Shown here: piece after piece, positions 10,599 to 19,399 of the stretch | Layout of the letters: the number at the start of each line of letters is the position of its first letter | How positions within the stretch are numbered: the first letter of the stretch is position 1 | Assembly (NCBI RefSeq): GCF_009866525.1 | Contig: NZ_CM020866.1 | Location: forward strand, 194,571 to 229,554 | DNA from: Spiroplasma poulsonii | Lineage (GTDB): Bacteria > Bacillota_I > Bacilli_A > Mycoplasmatales > Mycoplasmataceae | Reading direction: 5' to 3' | DNA length: 34,984 nucleotides | Position numbers and translations under genes: made by a program | The notes under the pieces: model-generated | Told to the model about the DNA's origin: nothing | The model's input: the letters and a program-made list of their open reading frames with translations, nothing else | The model's database searches: none

Positions 10599-10844
10599 AT
10601 GAAAAAAACTGAGAAAAGAAAATTAAAGTTATGACATAAAATTACAATCTGAGGAATATTAAATGCTTATGCTTTAGCAATGTTAATTGCTGTTTTAGCA
10701 TTACCACAAACACCTTGACATTGTCGTTTATTTGCATTTATTAATATCTTTGTTGTATTGTTAATCCAAGTGGTTTATTATACTCGTCTTTATGTTAAAA
10801 ATAAAAAGAAATCTATCAAAAGTAAAACCGTTGAATTAAAATAA
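10599..10844 (+). CDS. 81-aa two-helix membrane protein
   Basis: A small membrane protein of unknown function. A basic head (MKKTEKRKLKLWHK) is followed by two hydrophobic segments at about residues 16-36 and 42-62, then a Lys-rich tail. Three TGA codons are read as Trp, so the gene is visible only with code 4. AGAAAGG lies at good distance before the ATG. It converges on tyrS and shares the bidirectional terminator at 10856-10889. No family is recognised. Confidence 0.7.
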
Positions 10845-10855
10845 TTTTGCACCAT

Positions 10856-10889
10856 AAAAAAACACACTTATAAAAGTGTGTTTTTTTAA
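10856..10889. terminator. Bidirectional terminator between 81-aa gene and tyrS
   Basis: Stem AAACACACTT / AAGTGTGTTT with A and T runs on either side, placed between the stop codons of two convergent genes. Confidence 0.85.
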
Positions 10890-10903
10890 TTTTAAATACT
10901 CAA

Positions 10904-12154
10904 CTATTCACAAGAAATTAAATGATATTTTCGTTTTCCACGACGAACAATTAAGTATTTATTAAATAAAAATTTATCTTTTGTAACAGTCCATGTTTCT
11001 TCATTAATAACAATGCCATTCACGGTGATTGCTCCTTGTGTTAAAAACTCCCGCCCTTCTCGTTTTGATGAAACGATTTCTGCTTGAACTAATAAATCAA
11101 GAATTGATAAATCAAAAGTTGATAATGAAAAAAACGGTAAACTAGTTTGTAACTGATCCAACTGTTGATCTGATAACTGGTGCAAATTACCATTAAATAA
11201 TGCTTCACTCACAATTTGTGCTGTTTTCAAACCGTCTGCTTGATGCACAAATAATGTTACTGCTTCAGCTAATTTTTTTTGTGCAATTCGCTTTGCTGGT
11301 TCTTTTTGGTGTTCTTTTTCAATTGCAATAATTTCTGCTTCTGTTAACATTGTCAAATAACGTAATAATTTCCCGGTTTCTTGATCATCTTGATTAAAGA
11401 AAAATTGGTAAAATTCATATGGTGATGTTTTTTTTGGATCTAACCAAACGGCTCCTGATTCTGTTTTTCCAAATTTTGTCCCATCAGCTTTTGTTAATAA
11501 GTTCATTGTTAAACCACAAGCTAAATTATCTTCGCCAATTTGTTTATGAATATAGTCTGTCCCTGAAGTAATATTTCCTCATTGGTCACTTCCTCCGGTT
11601 TGAACAGCACAATCATAATTAACATATAATTGATAAAAATCATATGCTTGTAATAAAGTATAAGCAAACTCAGTATACGATAAACCAACTTCAATTCTTG
11701 TCGCGATATTTTCTTTTGCCAACAAATAACTAATATTAAAATCTTTTCCAACAGTTCGTAAAAAATCAATTAAAGTCATTTTTTGTAATCAATCAGTATT
11801 ATTAACCATTCGGACATTTTTTCCAATTAATTGTTGCATTTGTTTACTTATTGCTTGGACATTGTACATAATTGTCTCATCATTTAATAATACACGTTCT
11901 GCTTTCTTACCACTTGGGTCACCAATCATTCCAGTTCCGCCACCAATAATTGCAATTGGTTGAAAACCAAACATTTCAAACCGTTTTAATAACATGATTT
12001 GAATTAAATGCCCAACATGTAATGAATCACCTGTCGGATCAAAACCACAATAAACCCCTTTTTTTAAAGTTTGAGCTTTTAATAATTTTGTCTCATTAGT
12101 TACTTGTTTTAATAGACCTCGTCATTTTAATTCTTCTATAATATCTTTTACCAT
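10904..12154 (-). CDS. tyrS: Tyrosyl-tRNA synthetase
   Basis: Charges tRNA-Tyr with tyrosine in the cytoplasm. The protein is 416 aa, typical of the bacterial class I enzyme. The HIGH-type motif is HVGH (residues 46-49), followed by GGGTGMIGDPSGK. The tyrosine-binding GGSDQWGN lies near 185-195. The KMSKS-type loop is KFGKT (227-231) in DGTKFGKTESGAVWLD. The C-terminal part (about 350-412) has the S4 RNA-binding pattern. Several Trp codons are TGA. AGAGGAAA precedes the start at 12154. It lies after an intrinsic terminator (12175-12198), so it may have its own promoter or depend on read-through. A broken duplicate lies at 3184-4431. Confidence 0.95.
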
Positions 12155-12174
12155 CTTTTATTTCCTCTACTATT

Positions 12175-12198
12175 TAAAAAACTCTAAATTGTTAGAGT
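12175..12198 (-). terminator. Intrinsic terminator between ytxH-like gene and tyrS
   Basis: Stem ACTCTAA / TTAGAGT followed, on the minus strand, by a T run. It overlaps the stop codon of the ytxH-like gene and lies 21 bases ahead of tyrS, so it may attenuate read-through into tyrS. Confidence 0.65.
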
Positions 12199-12704
12199 TA
12201 TTCTTTATCGACTTTTGCGATTTTTTTAAGTTGATTAGGTTTTTCCTCTTCAATAATTTTTTCTGAAATTGACGCTGATGTTTTTTTCAGATCTTCTGTT
12301 ACTTTAATTCCCGCATCAATAGCAGAAACTGTTATTTTAGCTAAGTCTTTCGCAACAGCACGAACATTTGGTGATTTTGCGGCAGCTTTAATTAATTTTA
12401 CTGTCCCAACATCAATTTTCTTTAATGCTTTATAAGCCATTTCTTTTGTTGAAGCAGAATCTAAAATTTCTACCGCACCCTTAACATCTTTGATTCGTAA
12501 TTCAATATCAGCTGCTACTTCGTCTGATTCAATTCCTTGTGATTTTTCTCACACAATTTCAATTTTATTAACCATTTTTTTCAATTGTGGATTATATTTT
12601 TTAACTAAATTAATAAAATCTTGGCGTAATTCTGATCCTTTTTTAGGGGCAATAAGCATCCCCGCTACCATAATTGCTAATGTTTTAACAAATTTAAAAG
12701 CCAT
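12198..12704 (-). CDS. YtxH-like protein
   Basis: A 168-aa protein. The N-terminal 20-25 residues (TLAIMVAGMLIAPKKGSELR) match the pattern of YtxH-domain proteins: a short hydrophobic helix followed by AP-x-x-G-x-x-R. The rest is helical and charged (about residues 60-160), with Ala/Lys-rich amphipathic stretches. It follows the DUF948-like gene by two bases. The same neighbour order occurs in the ytxG-ytxH pair of Firmicutes, which supports both calls. A role in envelope or stress functions is only inferred. One TGA is read as Trp. Confidence 0.65.
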
Positions 12705-12706
12705 AA

Positions 12707-13060
12707 TTATTCCTTCTCATCAGAATTAGCAAAATCTTTTAATTTATCAACAATTCGATAAGCAATATCTTTATTACGGGCAATAACTTTTACTCATGCT
12801 TTAACATTCCGTTTCGCAAAAGCTTCAAAAACATCAATATAATTTGAAACTTTAACAACTGTATCAACAGTCGAGTTTAACATTTCTGATTTATAAGTTA
12901 AGTCTTCAACAAAATAATCAAATTTCTTAGCAGCAATTGCAACTTTCCGTGCAGCAATAATTCCATAACAACAAAATACAATTGCTAAAAATAATAAAAC
13001 AATAATTAAAATTGTTTGTGAAATTAATAAATCGTCACTAGTTGCTAAGATATATATCAT
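12707..13060 (-). CDS. DUF948/YtxG-like membrane protein
   Basis: A 117-aa protein with one N-terminal transmembrane helix (about residues 14-36). A helical region follows that resembles DUF948 proteins (AARKVAIAAKKFDYFVEDL and repeated hydrophobic heptads). An in-frame TGA codes for Trp near residue 89. The ATG at 13060 is preferred because GGGTGG lies just before it. Nine bases upstream a GTG could also serve. Adjacent to the YtxH-like gene, as in other Firmicutes. Function unknown. The family call is moderate. Confidence 0.65.
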
Positions 13061-13141
13061 TTTTTCCACCCTTTTTTCTAATCAAATTAAATATTACTTT
13101 TACATTATAACTTATTTTATTTAATATCAAAATAAAAATCC

Positions 13142-14218
13142 TTATTTATTCTCATCTTTATCAAAATTTTTACTTTCATTAATTTGGGTTTTAATTCGTT
13201 CTTTGCGTTTTTCCTCAGCTTCTCGCGTAGTTCGTTCTTCCATTTCTAACATCCGTGATAAATATGGATTGCGTTTAGTATAATAGTCATTAACATGTTT
13301 TGTTTCTGAATCGGAATCTTCTTTTCGCAAATCATGCAAGTTTTTATGATACTGTGCAATTGGTTTTGAACGACGCAAAAATTGATTGTTTACATTACTT
13401 TCTTGTAAATTAAGTGATGTTTTAAATCTAACTGCTCCCGCTTTAGTTGAGTTCTGTTGAATTAAACGACGGCGTTGATCTAATGGCATATCCTCGGAAA
13501 AATTATCATCAATTTGATTGGCTTTTGCAATCGCTTGGCGAATTTGTTCATTAATTAGTTTTTGTTCTTCTATTCCTTCAAACAATGCTGTTTGTTCATA
13601 TTCATCAACTTGATGGCGTGGTTTTGGGTTACTAATTTTCTCTTTAATTTGTTCTAATTCTAACGTTAATTCATTTGTTCGCTCCCCAAAAATATTTTCC
13701 CCATTTTTACGTTGTTTAAATAAAAATGACACTGTTTGAGCTGCTTGTTCTGATAATTTATTGCGATTTTTTAAAGTTGATTTAATTTTGTTGCTATCTG
13801 TCAATGGATCATATTTTTTAAAATATTGTTCAACATTAGCCTTTTCAGCATCTGAAATTTTTTCTTCCACAACATAAATTTTTGCTAATTCAGCTTTTTT
13901 CTCAACAATTTTTTGTTCAATAATTTCATTAATTGAATTTGAAGCAGCATTTTCGAGTTCATCATGTAAATTATCTTCATAACTACTTATTGTGTGTTTA
14001 AATTCATTAGCTCCATCAAGTTTTTTCCCATACAAAGGTGAAATAACTTCTCCTATTGGATTTAAAGGAGGCTTTTTCTCAACCTGATGCTCAACACTAG
14101 TTGTTTCTGGTATTTCTTCTTGTTGTTGCTGTGCTTTTTGTTCACGTTTTAGATGAGGATAAGCATCATCATGATTATAATAGGATTCGATTTTTTGGTT
14201 TTTATTTTCACTCATCAT
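13142..14218 (-). CDS. Large coiled-coil protein, unknown function
   Basis: A 358-aa protein with no signal peptide or membrane segment. It is rich in Gln, Glu, Lys and Asn with long predicted coiled-coil stretches (about residues 70-210 and 225-250) and a highly charged C-terminus (EERTTREAEEKRKERIKTQ). A Gln-rich patch (KAQQQQEEIPE) lies near residue 30. AAAGGGGG precedes ATG-ATG at 14218. It follows pncB by about 40 bases and probably belongs to the same transcript. No family is recognised. Such proteins in spiroplasmas may be cytoskeletal or scaffold-like, but nothing here proves it. The 3' end differs from the left-arm copy. Confidence 0.75.
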   Translation of the reverse strand: MMSENKNQKIESYYNHDDAYPHLKREQKAQQQQEEIPETTSVEHQVEKKPPLNPIGEVISPLYGKKLDGANEFKHTISSYEDNLHDELENAASNSINEIIEQKIVEKKAELAKIYVVEEKISDAEKANVEQYFKKYDPLTDSNKIKSTLKNRNKLSEQAAQTVSFLFKQRKNGENIFGERTNELTLELEQIKEKISNPKPRHQVDEYEQTALFEGIEEQKLINEQIRQAIAKANQIDDNFSEDMPLDQRRRLIQQNSTKAGAVRFKTSLNLQESNVNNQFLRRSKPIAQYHKNLHDLRKEDSDSETKHVNDYYTKRNPYLSRMLEMEERTTREAEEKRKERIKTQINESKNFDKDENK

Positions 14219-14257
14219 GAAAACCCCCTTTATTTACCTAATATTATAAAACATTTC

Positions 14258-15280
14258 TTACTTTTTAACTAGTCGATTTGAAATAATGTTATGACGACCA
14301 ACTTTGGCTTGATCAATACCATTTAATTGTACAGCATCACCAGTAAAACCAATATTAATTTTTGCTAAAGATTGACCAACCCCATAGATATCTACTGGCA
14401 CCCCTTCCGTCTCAAATTCAATAATTTTTTGAACATTAAATCCTGAAGAAACAATAATTTTAACATAATCATAACCTTGCTGATTTAACGCTTGTCGCAG
14501 GGCCCAAACTAAATGTTTATTGACCCCCCTAATTTCATCAACGGAGTATTGTTTTTCTTTTCCAAGAAAATTTTTATCAACCAAAGCTTGCGATGTATCA
14601 ACACGAACCGCATATAAATTTGGAAATTCACTAGCAACTTTTAAAGTATCGGTAATAACATCATTATTATAATCAACTAAGGCTACTAATTTATCGGTTG
14701 GATAAAAACGTTGGTAAGCATGTAATGCAGCAATTAAGTCACCATTAAATGCTTGAATTAAAGCATGCGGCACCGTTCCCATTGGTTCATAATTACCAGC
14801 TAGTTTTGCTACTTGAGCTGTTGTTACAAAATTGGTAATGCCTCCAACCTTAGCAGCATAACCATCATTTTCTTGGTTATAATAATAATCACTACGATCA
14901 TTCATATAGATAACTGGCTTGTTATTTGCTACTTGTAAAATTCGATGGCAATTAGTGGCAATACTAGTTTGTCGCGCTAAAATACCATCAATAATTCCTT
15001 CTAAATGACCAAATTGATAATAATGTCCAGCAACTTTTAACACAGGTTCATTTGGTTGAATTACGTCACCATCAGTCAAAGCAGTAATTTCAAGTGTTTC
15101 TGGATTAAAAGCTTCTGTTTTTAATAATTCGATACATTCATTAACCCCTGCTAAAATAACATTTTCTTCACGCTGAAAAAATTGCATTGTTACGATATCA
15201 CTTGGTTTCTCATTTTTTAAAATATTAGCTGTTTTTAAAAAATAAACGGCACTATAATATCCTGCTTTAATTTTGCTCAT
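14258..15280 (-). CDS. pncB: Nicotinate phosphoribosyltransferase
   Basis: Makes nicotinate mononucleotide from nicotinate and PRPP, the entry step of NAD salvage. The 340-aa protein has the family pattern: the N-terminal YFLKTANIL part, GHLEGIIDGILARQTSIATN (about residues 107-126), a core barrel with VDTSQAL, and the C-terminal SSGFNVQKI and GVGQSLA phosphate-binding segments. The ATG at 15280 is chosen because AAAGGA lies just before it, and the upstream extension belongs to ytpR in another frame. ytpR overlaps this start by 14 bases under code 4, so the two are probably translationally coupled. A frameshifted duplicate is at 61-1085. Confidence 0.9.
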   Translation of the reverse strand: MSKIKAGYYSAVYFLKTANILKNEKPSDIVTMQFFQREENVILAGVNECIELLKTEAFNPETLEITALTDGDVIQPNEPVLKVAGHYYQFGHLEGIIDGILARQTSIATNCHRILQVANNKPVIYMNDRSDYYYNQENDGYAAKVGGITNFVTTAQVAKLAGNYEPMGTVPHALIQAFNGDLIAALHAYQRFYPTDKLVALVDYNNDVITDTLKVASEFPNLYAVRVDTSQALVDKNFLGKEKQYSVDEIRGVNKHLVWALRQALNQQGYDYVKIIVSSGFNVQKIIEFETEGVPVDIYGVGQSLAKINIGFTGDAVQLNGIDQAKVGRHNIISNRLVKK

Positions 15281-15896
15281 TATAATATTCCTTTCAAAAA
15301 CTACTTCCAAGATGATATTGTTTTGGTGATAATAACACAATTTTTTTCCCAACACTAGAAACTGGTAATCCTAATTCTTGTTCCGAACATAACATTCCGT
15401 TTGACATAATACCACGTAATTCACTAGGAATAATTTGTAATGTTGATGGCATAATTGCTCCAACGCGAGCGACAACAACTAATTGACCAACATCACAATT
15501 ATCTGCGCCGCAAATAATTTGAAGGACTTCCGAACCAATCGTAACTTGACAAATATTTAGTTTATCAGAATTAGAGTGTTGCTTACGTTCCAAAATCTGA
15601 CCAACAATAAATTGTGGTCTATTATTAATATTATGAAATAGACCCCCTTGTTTTTTAAAGTTTGTTGCTAACTCTGTTAATAATAATTTATTATCACTAT
15701 TAATACCTGGTTTTAATTTTGTTGTTAAATGTTGACTAGCATTTAATAAATTAAAACCATAACATTGTTTGCTTTCATTATGAAAGAAAACCCATTCTTT
15801 CTTAATTATATGTTCTCCTTGCGTAACAGTTGGTTCATATCCAACTAAAACATCAAAGACTGGATGATAAAATAAACCAATTGATTTTGTTTCCAT
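15267..15896 (-). CDS. ytpR: YtpR-family tRNA-binding protein
   Basis: A 209-aa protein with a C-terminal tRNA_bind (EMAP/Trbp111-like) domain of the type found at the start of PheT. Key pieces are IVGQILERKQHSNSDKLNIC, LQIICGADNCDVGQLVVVA, VGAIMPS, and the typical RGIMSNGMLCSEQELGL ending. The N-terminal half (1-95) is the usual YtpR-specific part. Under code 4 the TGA at 15294-15296 is Trp and the protein continues ...SSFWKEYYNEQN to TAA at 15267-15269. A standard-code reading would end it 9 codons too early. AGAGGT precedes the ATG. It starts three bases after the M42 stop. Confidence 0.85.
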
Positions 15897-15898
15897 TT

Positions 15899-16990
15899 TT
15901 ACCTCTTCTCACTTCAATTAAAATTTTTAATCTTTATCTCATCTAAATCCTCAATAATAGTTGTGACCAACTTAATTGTTTCATTAAAATCATCTAAATC
16001 AATAATACCACTAATTGTATGTAAATTACGAGCAATTAGACAAGCCTGAATTGTTGGAATTCCATAATCTGCTAAATGAACACGTCCAGCGTCAGTACCA
16101 CCTGGTGAAATATAAAATTGGTATTTGATTTGATGCTGTTGCATTAGATCAAGTTGATATTTAATCAAATCATGGCGAGTAACATAACCATTGTCCATTC
16201 CTCGTAGCATTACACCTTGTCCTAATTGCCCAAAGGTACTTGTTGATTCATAGTCTTGCCCTGGCGAAACATCTGTCACAATTGCAAAATCAGGTTTAAT
16301 TAAAGCTGTTGCAGTTGCTGCCCCACGAGTTCCAACTTCTTCTTGGGCACTAAAACCAACATATAAATCAAAGTCTAATGCTTTATCTTTAATTTGTTCT
16401 AATACTTCTAACCCCAAAATAAGACCCATTCGGTTGTCAATTGCTTTCGATAATAACCGTTTGTCATTTAAAAAAACAGTTGGTCCTTCACAAATAACAA
16501 AATTACCTTCCCGAACCCCAGCCGCATATGCTTCTGCTTTTGAAGTAAACCCAAAATCAACTAGCATATTAGCAATCGGTGTTGGTTTTGAACGTGCTTC
16601 TGGTGATAACAAATGCGGAGCAATTGCTGAAATAGCGCCTATTATAAAAGTTCCATCATCTTTTAATAATCTTACCCGTTTTGCTAATAATGTTTGTTCT
16701 CAAATTCCTCCTAATGGGTTAATTCTAATTAACCCTTTTTCATTAATTTGGCTAACCATAAAACCAACTTCATCACCATGGGCCATTAACATTACCTTTT
16801 TAGCATTTTTAATTCCTGTTTGATTACGAATAACTGCAAAACAACTTCCTAAATTATCTTGAATTATTTCTGATGTATACTTTTGATAATATTGCTTCAT
16901 TAATATCACAACTTGTTCTTCGCATCCCGATGGACCAAATGCTTGCAAAATGTTTTCATACATTATTTTCTTTTCATTAGTAATTTTCAT
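15899..16990 (-). CDS. M42-family metallo-aminopeptidase
   Basis: A cytoplasmic zinc aminopeptidase/glucanase-type peptidase that probably trims peptides. The 363-aa length is normal for M42. Metal and catalytic motifs are AHGDEVGF (H71, D73), SKAIDNRMG, SAQEEVGTRGA (Glu pair), VTDVSPGQD, and the late SPGGTDAGRVHLA with its His. TGA codons code for Trp, including one after GGI that splits the gene if read as stop, and one near the end. Under code 4 the protein ends ...NFNWSEKR at 15899. GGGAG precedes the ATG at 16990. First gene of a tight operon with ytpR and pncB. Confidence 0.9.
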
Positions 16991-17118
16991 TTTTATCTCC
17001 CTTTCGTTCTTGAAATTATTATATCAAAGTTTATAATTATTATATTGTTAAGAGTTTAAAAATATAATAACTAAAATTCAATGATAGCTAAATTTATAGA
17101 AAATAATGGAGGGCAATT
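16991..17118. promoter_or_regulatory. Divergent promoter region, M42 operon and degV pair
   Basis: On the minus strand a TATAAT hexamer (17028-17033) lies 38 bases ahead of the M42 start. On the plus strand another TATAAT (17063-17068) lies ahead of degV at 17119. Clear -35 boxes are not visible, as is usual in such AT-rich genomes. Confidence 0.5.
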
Positions 17119-17961
17119 ATGCGTAAAGTTGCATTAATAATAGACTCATCGTCAGGAATTAATAAGGACGAATTAAAAAAATATGAAGACACCTATTTAT
17201 TACCGTTATTATTAAATTTCCCAGATGGGAGTGAGGTTGAAGATGATGAAGATATTATTTCATTTAATGAATTTTATGATATCTTAGAACATCAAGTAAT
17301 TAAAACAAGCCAAATCCCAATGGGAAAAATGTTAAATACTTGAAATGAACTATTAAAAAAATACGATAATATTGTTTTTGTAGGACTATCGAAAGGTTTA
17401 TCAGGGCAACACGAAAATATTTCAATGTTAGCCCAAGGTGAAGAATATAAAGGAAAGGTCTTTATTATTGATACTGATGGTGTTAGTGAATTATTAGTTT
17501 ATATGATTGATCTAATTTACAGTTGAATTAAAGAAGGCGTAGAATTAACAGAATTTCAGACAAGAATTGATGTCATTAAAACAAAATTTAGTGCATTTAT
17601 TATCCCAAAAAGTTTAGAAACTTTAAAACGTGGCGGGCGAATTACTACTGCCGCAGCAGCATTAGCATCATTGTTAAAAATAACACCAATTTTAAGATAT
17701 GATGGTCGAATTGATAAGTTTGACAAAACAAGGACATTCAAAAAAGCTGTTTCAACAGCTTTTCATCAAATTAAAAAAGAACGTCAAAATTGAAAAAATA
17801 TTATTCTACTACATTCCAAAACAGATAAAGAAACTTTAGATGAAGTTTATCAAATAATTACAGATGCGGGTGCTATAATTACTTCAACATACATTTTAGC
17901 AAACGTCATCGCTGCTCACACTGGCCCTAATACCGTGGTCTTGGTATGTTGAGATAAATAA
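17119..17961 (+). CDS. DegV family fatty-acid-binding protein, paralogue 1
   Basis: A 280-aa DegV/FakB protein, which binds a fatty acid and presents it to the kinase FakA so exogenous fatty acids can enter phospholipid synthesis. Seen are the N-terminal VALIIDSSSGI, the KTSQIPMG segment, the GLSKGLSGQ loop, IIDTDGVSE, and LETLKRGGRIT, the usual Ser/Gly-containing family motif. The C-terminal ends AHTGPNTVVLVCWDK. Several TGA codons are Trp. GGAGGG precedes the ATG. A second paralogue starts 15 bases after its stop, so the two are co-transcribed. Lipid specificity is not predictable here. Confidence 0.85.
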
Positions 17962-17976
17962 AGGAGAATTAACTTT

Positions 17977-18834
17977 ATGAATAAAAAAATTGCAATCCTA
18001 ACTGACTCATCAGCTGGTTTTACAACAGCAGAAATTAAAGAATTAGGAATCCACGTTATTCCATTGCACATTATTTTAAATAACGAAATAGATATTTTAG
18101 ATACCGAAGAAGAAATTAAAAAGTATCACTTTTATAATATTGTTAAAACAGGAACTACTAAAACAAGCCAAGCTTCAACAGGAGAATTAATGGCAAAATG
18201 AGATGAAATTCTAGAAACATATGATGAAATCATTCACTACCCTATTGCCGAAAAACTATCAAGCCAATATGCAACAGCTTATACTTTAAGCCAAGATAAA
18301 CAATATCTTGGAAAAGTTCATGTTGTTCGTAATCATACTGCCGCTTTTGCTTTAAAAACATTAATTATTTATGCCAATGAATTAACAAAACAAAATTTTA
18401 CTGTTAAAGAAATCATTGCAAAAACAAATGCCTTAGAACAAAAAACATATATGGCAATGATCCCTGGTAGCCTAGAACGTTTATCAAAAGGTGGGCGTGT
18501 TGGAAAAGTGCTGCTATCATTAATTAACTTATTTAAAATTAAAATCTTAATCCAATGAGGAGAATATCCTAAAAAAATTGCTTCATCACGAACATTAAAT
18601 AATTTAATTGAAGCATTAGTTGAAACATGAGATAAATTTAAAAAAACAGTTAAAGAAAAATTTCAGTTATTTGTTTTAAAAACAGATCAATGCGCTGACA
18701 AAGTTTGAGATAATGTTACACAAAAATTAAATGAATTAAAAGTCGATTATCATACTGAACAATTAGCTAATATTTTTGTTGCTCATGCTGGCTTAGATAC
18801 AATTGCTTTTGTTGCAATTCCAGAAAATAAATAA
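17977..18834 (+). CDS. DegV family fatty-acid-binding protein, paralogue 2
   Basis: A 285-aa DegV/FakB protein. Motifs are IAILTDSSAGF at the start, KTSQASTGEL, YPIAEKLSSQY, VVRNHTAAFAL, GSLERLSKGGRVGK, and AHAGLDTIAFVAIPENK at the end. AAGGAGA precedes the ATG. Divergence from paralogue 1 is considerable, so the pair probably binds different fatty acids, as known for multiple FakB proteins in Firmicutes. It ends just before a strong terminator. An adjacent fakA is not in the window. Confidence 0.85.
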
Positions 18835-18837
18835 AAC

Positions 18838-18873
18838 AAAAAAACCATTTCTAATTTAGAAATGGTTTTTTTG
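18838..18873. terminator. Bidirectional terminator after degV pair
   Basis: Stem AAAAACCATTTCT / AGAAATGGTTTTT with a short loop and A/T runs on both sides. It lies between the convergent degV pair and the tRNA genes. Confidence 0.9.
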
Positions 18874-18884
18874 TTTTCTTCTAA

Positions 18885-18977
18885 TGGCGGAAGTAAAGAG
18901 ATTCGAACTCTTGCATGGATCACTCCATCTAACGGTTTTCGAGACCGCCCCCTTCAACCAGACTTGGGTATACTTCC
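18885..18977 (-). tRNA. tRNA-Ser(CGA)
   Basis: A 93-nt class II tRNA with acceptor GGAAGTA / TACTTCC, encoded CCA end, T-loop GAGTTCGAATCTC and a long variable arm as expected for Ser. The anticodon loop CTCGAAA gives anticodon CGA. Confidence 0.9.
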
Positions 18978-18990
18978 ATCTTTATTATCC

Positions 18991-19064
18991 TGGCAGGGGT
19001 GATAGGACTTGAACCCACAACGTACGGTTTTGGAGACCGCTGTTCTACCATTAAACTACACCCC
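18991..19064 (-). tRNA. tRNA-Trp(CCA)
   Basis: 74 nt with acceptor GGGGTGT start, encoded CCA end, and T-arm GTGGGTTCAAGTCCTAT. The anticodon loop CTCCAAA gives CCA, reading UGG codons. It lies 95 bases from the UCA isoacceptor. Confidence 0.9.
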
Positions 19065-19159
19065 TAAATTCTTTTAAATCATAACATAAATATTACAAAA
19101 GAATCCTCTGGTTTTAAAATAAAAAAAGTATCTACATACTTTCATCTTATAAAACATCA

Positions 19160-19234
19160 TGGCAGGGGTAGCAGGACTTGAACCCACAACACTCGGATTT
19201 GAAGTCCGATGTTCTACCACTTGAACTATACCCC
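19160..19234 (-). tRNA. tRNA-Trp(UCA), UGA-decoding
   Basis: 75 nt with the same acceptor and T-arm style as the neighbouring tRNA-Trp. The anticodon loop CTTCAAA gives UCA, which reads UGA (and UGG). This directly supports code 4 and fits the in-frame TGA codons seen throughout. A side-by-side CCA/UCA pair is known for Spiroplasma citri. Confidence 0.95.
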
Positions 19235-19243
19235 TAAAATAAA

Positions 19244-19271
19244 AATTAAGTATCAAAATTGACACTTAATT
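19244..19271 (-). terminator. Terminator after lipoprotein gene
   Basis: Stem AATTAAGT(G)TCA / TGATACTTAATT, with one G-U pair, is followed by a T-rich tract on the minus strand. It lies between the lipoprotein stop and the tRNA-Trp(UCA) gene. The rest of 19235-19399 shows no other feature. Confidence 0.6.
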
Positions 19272-19399
19272 ATTTTAACAAAATAATTTAAAATAGCAAA
19301 TAATTCTATTTGTTTTCTAAAATTACAATTTGTTACATAATATTTAATTCTAATTTTATTTTATTAATTTAAAATTAAATGAATAAAACAGATAGTTTT

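Larger units (their letters stand above)
7884..15340 (-). repeat. Right arm of giant inverted duplication
   Basis: This is the reverse-complement partner of 1-7443. Its genes are open and its context continues naturally into ytpR and the M42 peptidase, so it looks like the native locus. The repeat begins at the IS copy at 7886-8950. The 5' part of the 115-codon gene just outside the IS (7819-7885) is not present in the left arm. Confidence 0.95.

Noticed and set aside
16434-16823. 129-aa plus-strand frame opposite the M42 peptidase
   Set aside because: Antisense to a well-supported conserved gene with all metal motifs.
19074-19265. 63-aa frame over tRNA-Trp(UCA)
   Set aside because: It overlaps a clear tRNA gene and has no start signal.
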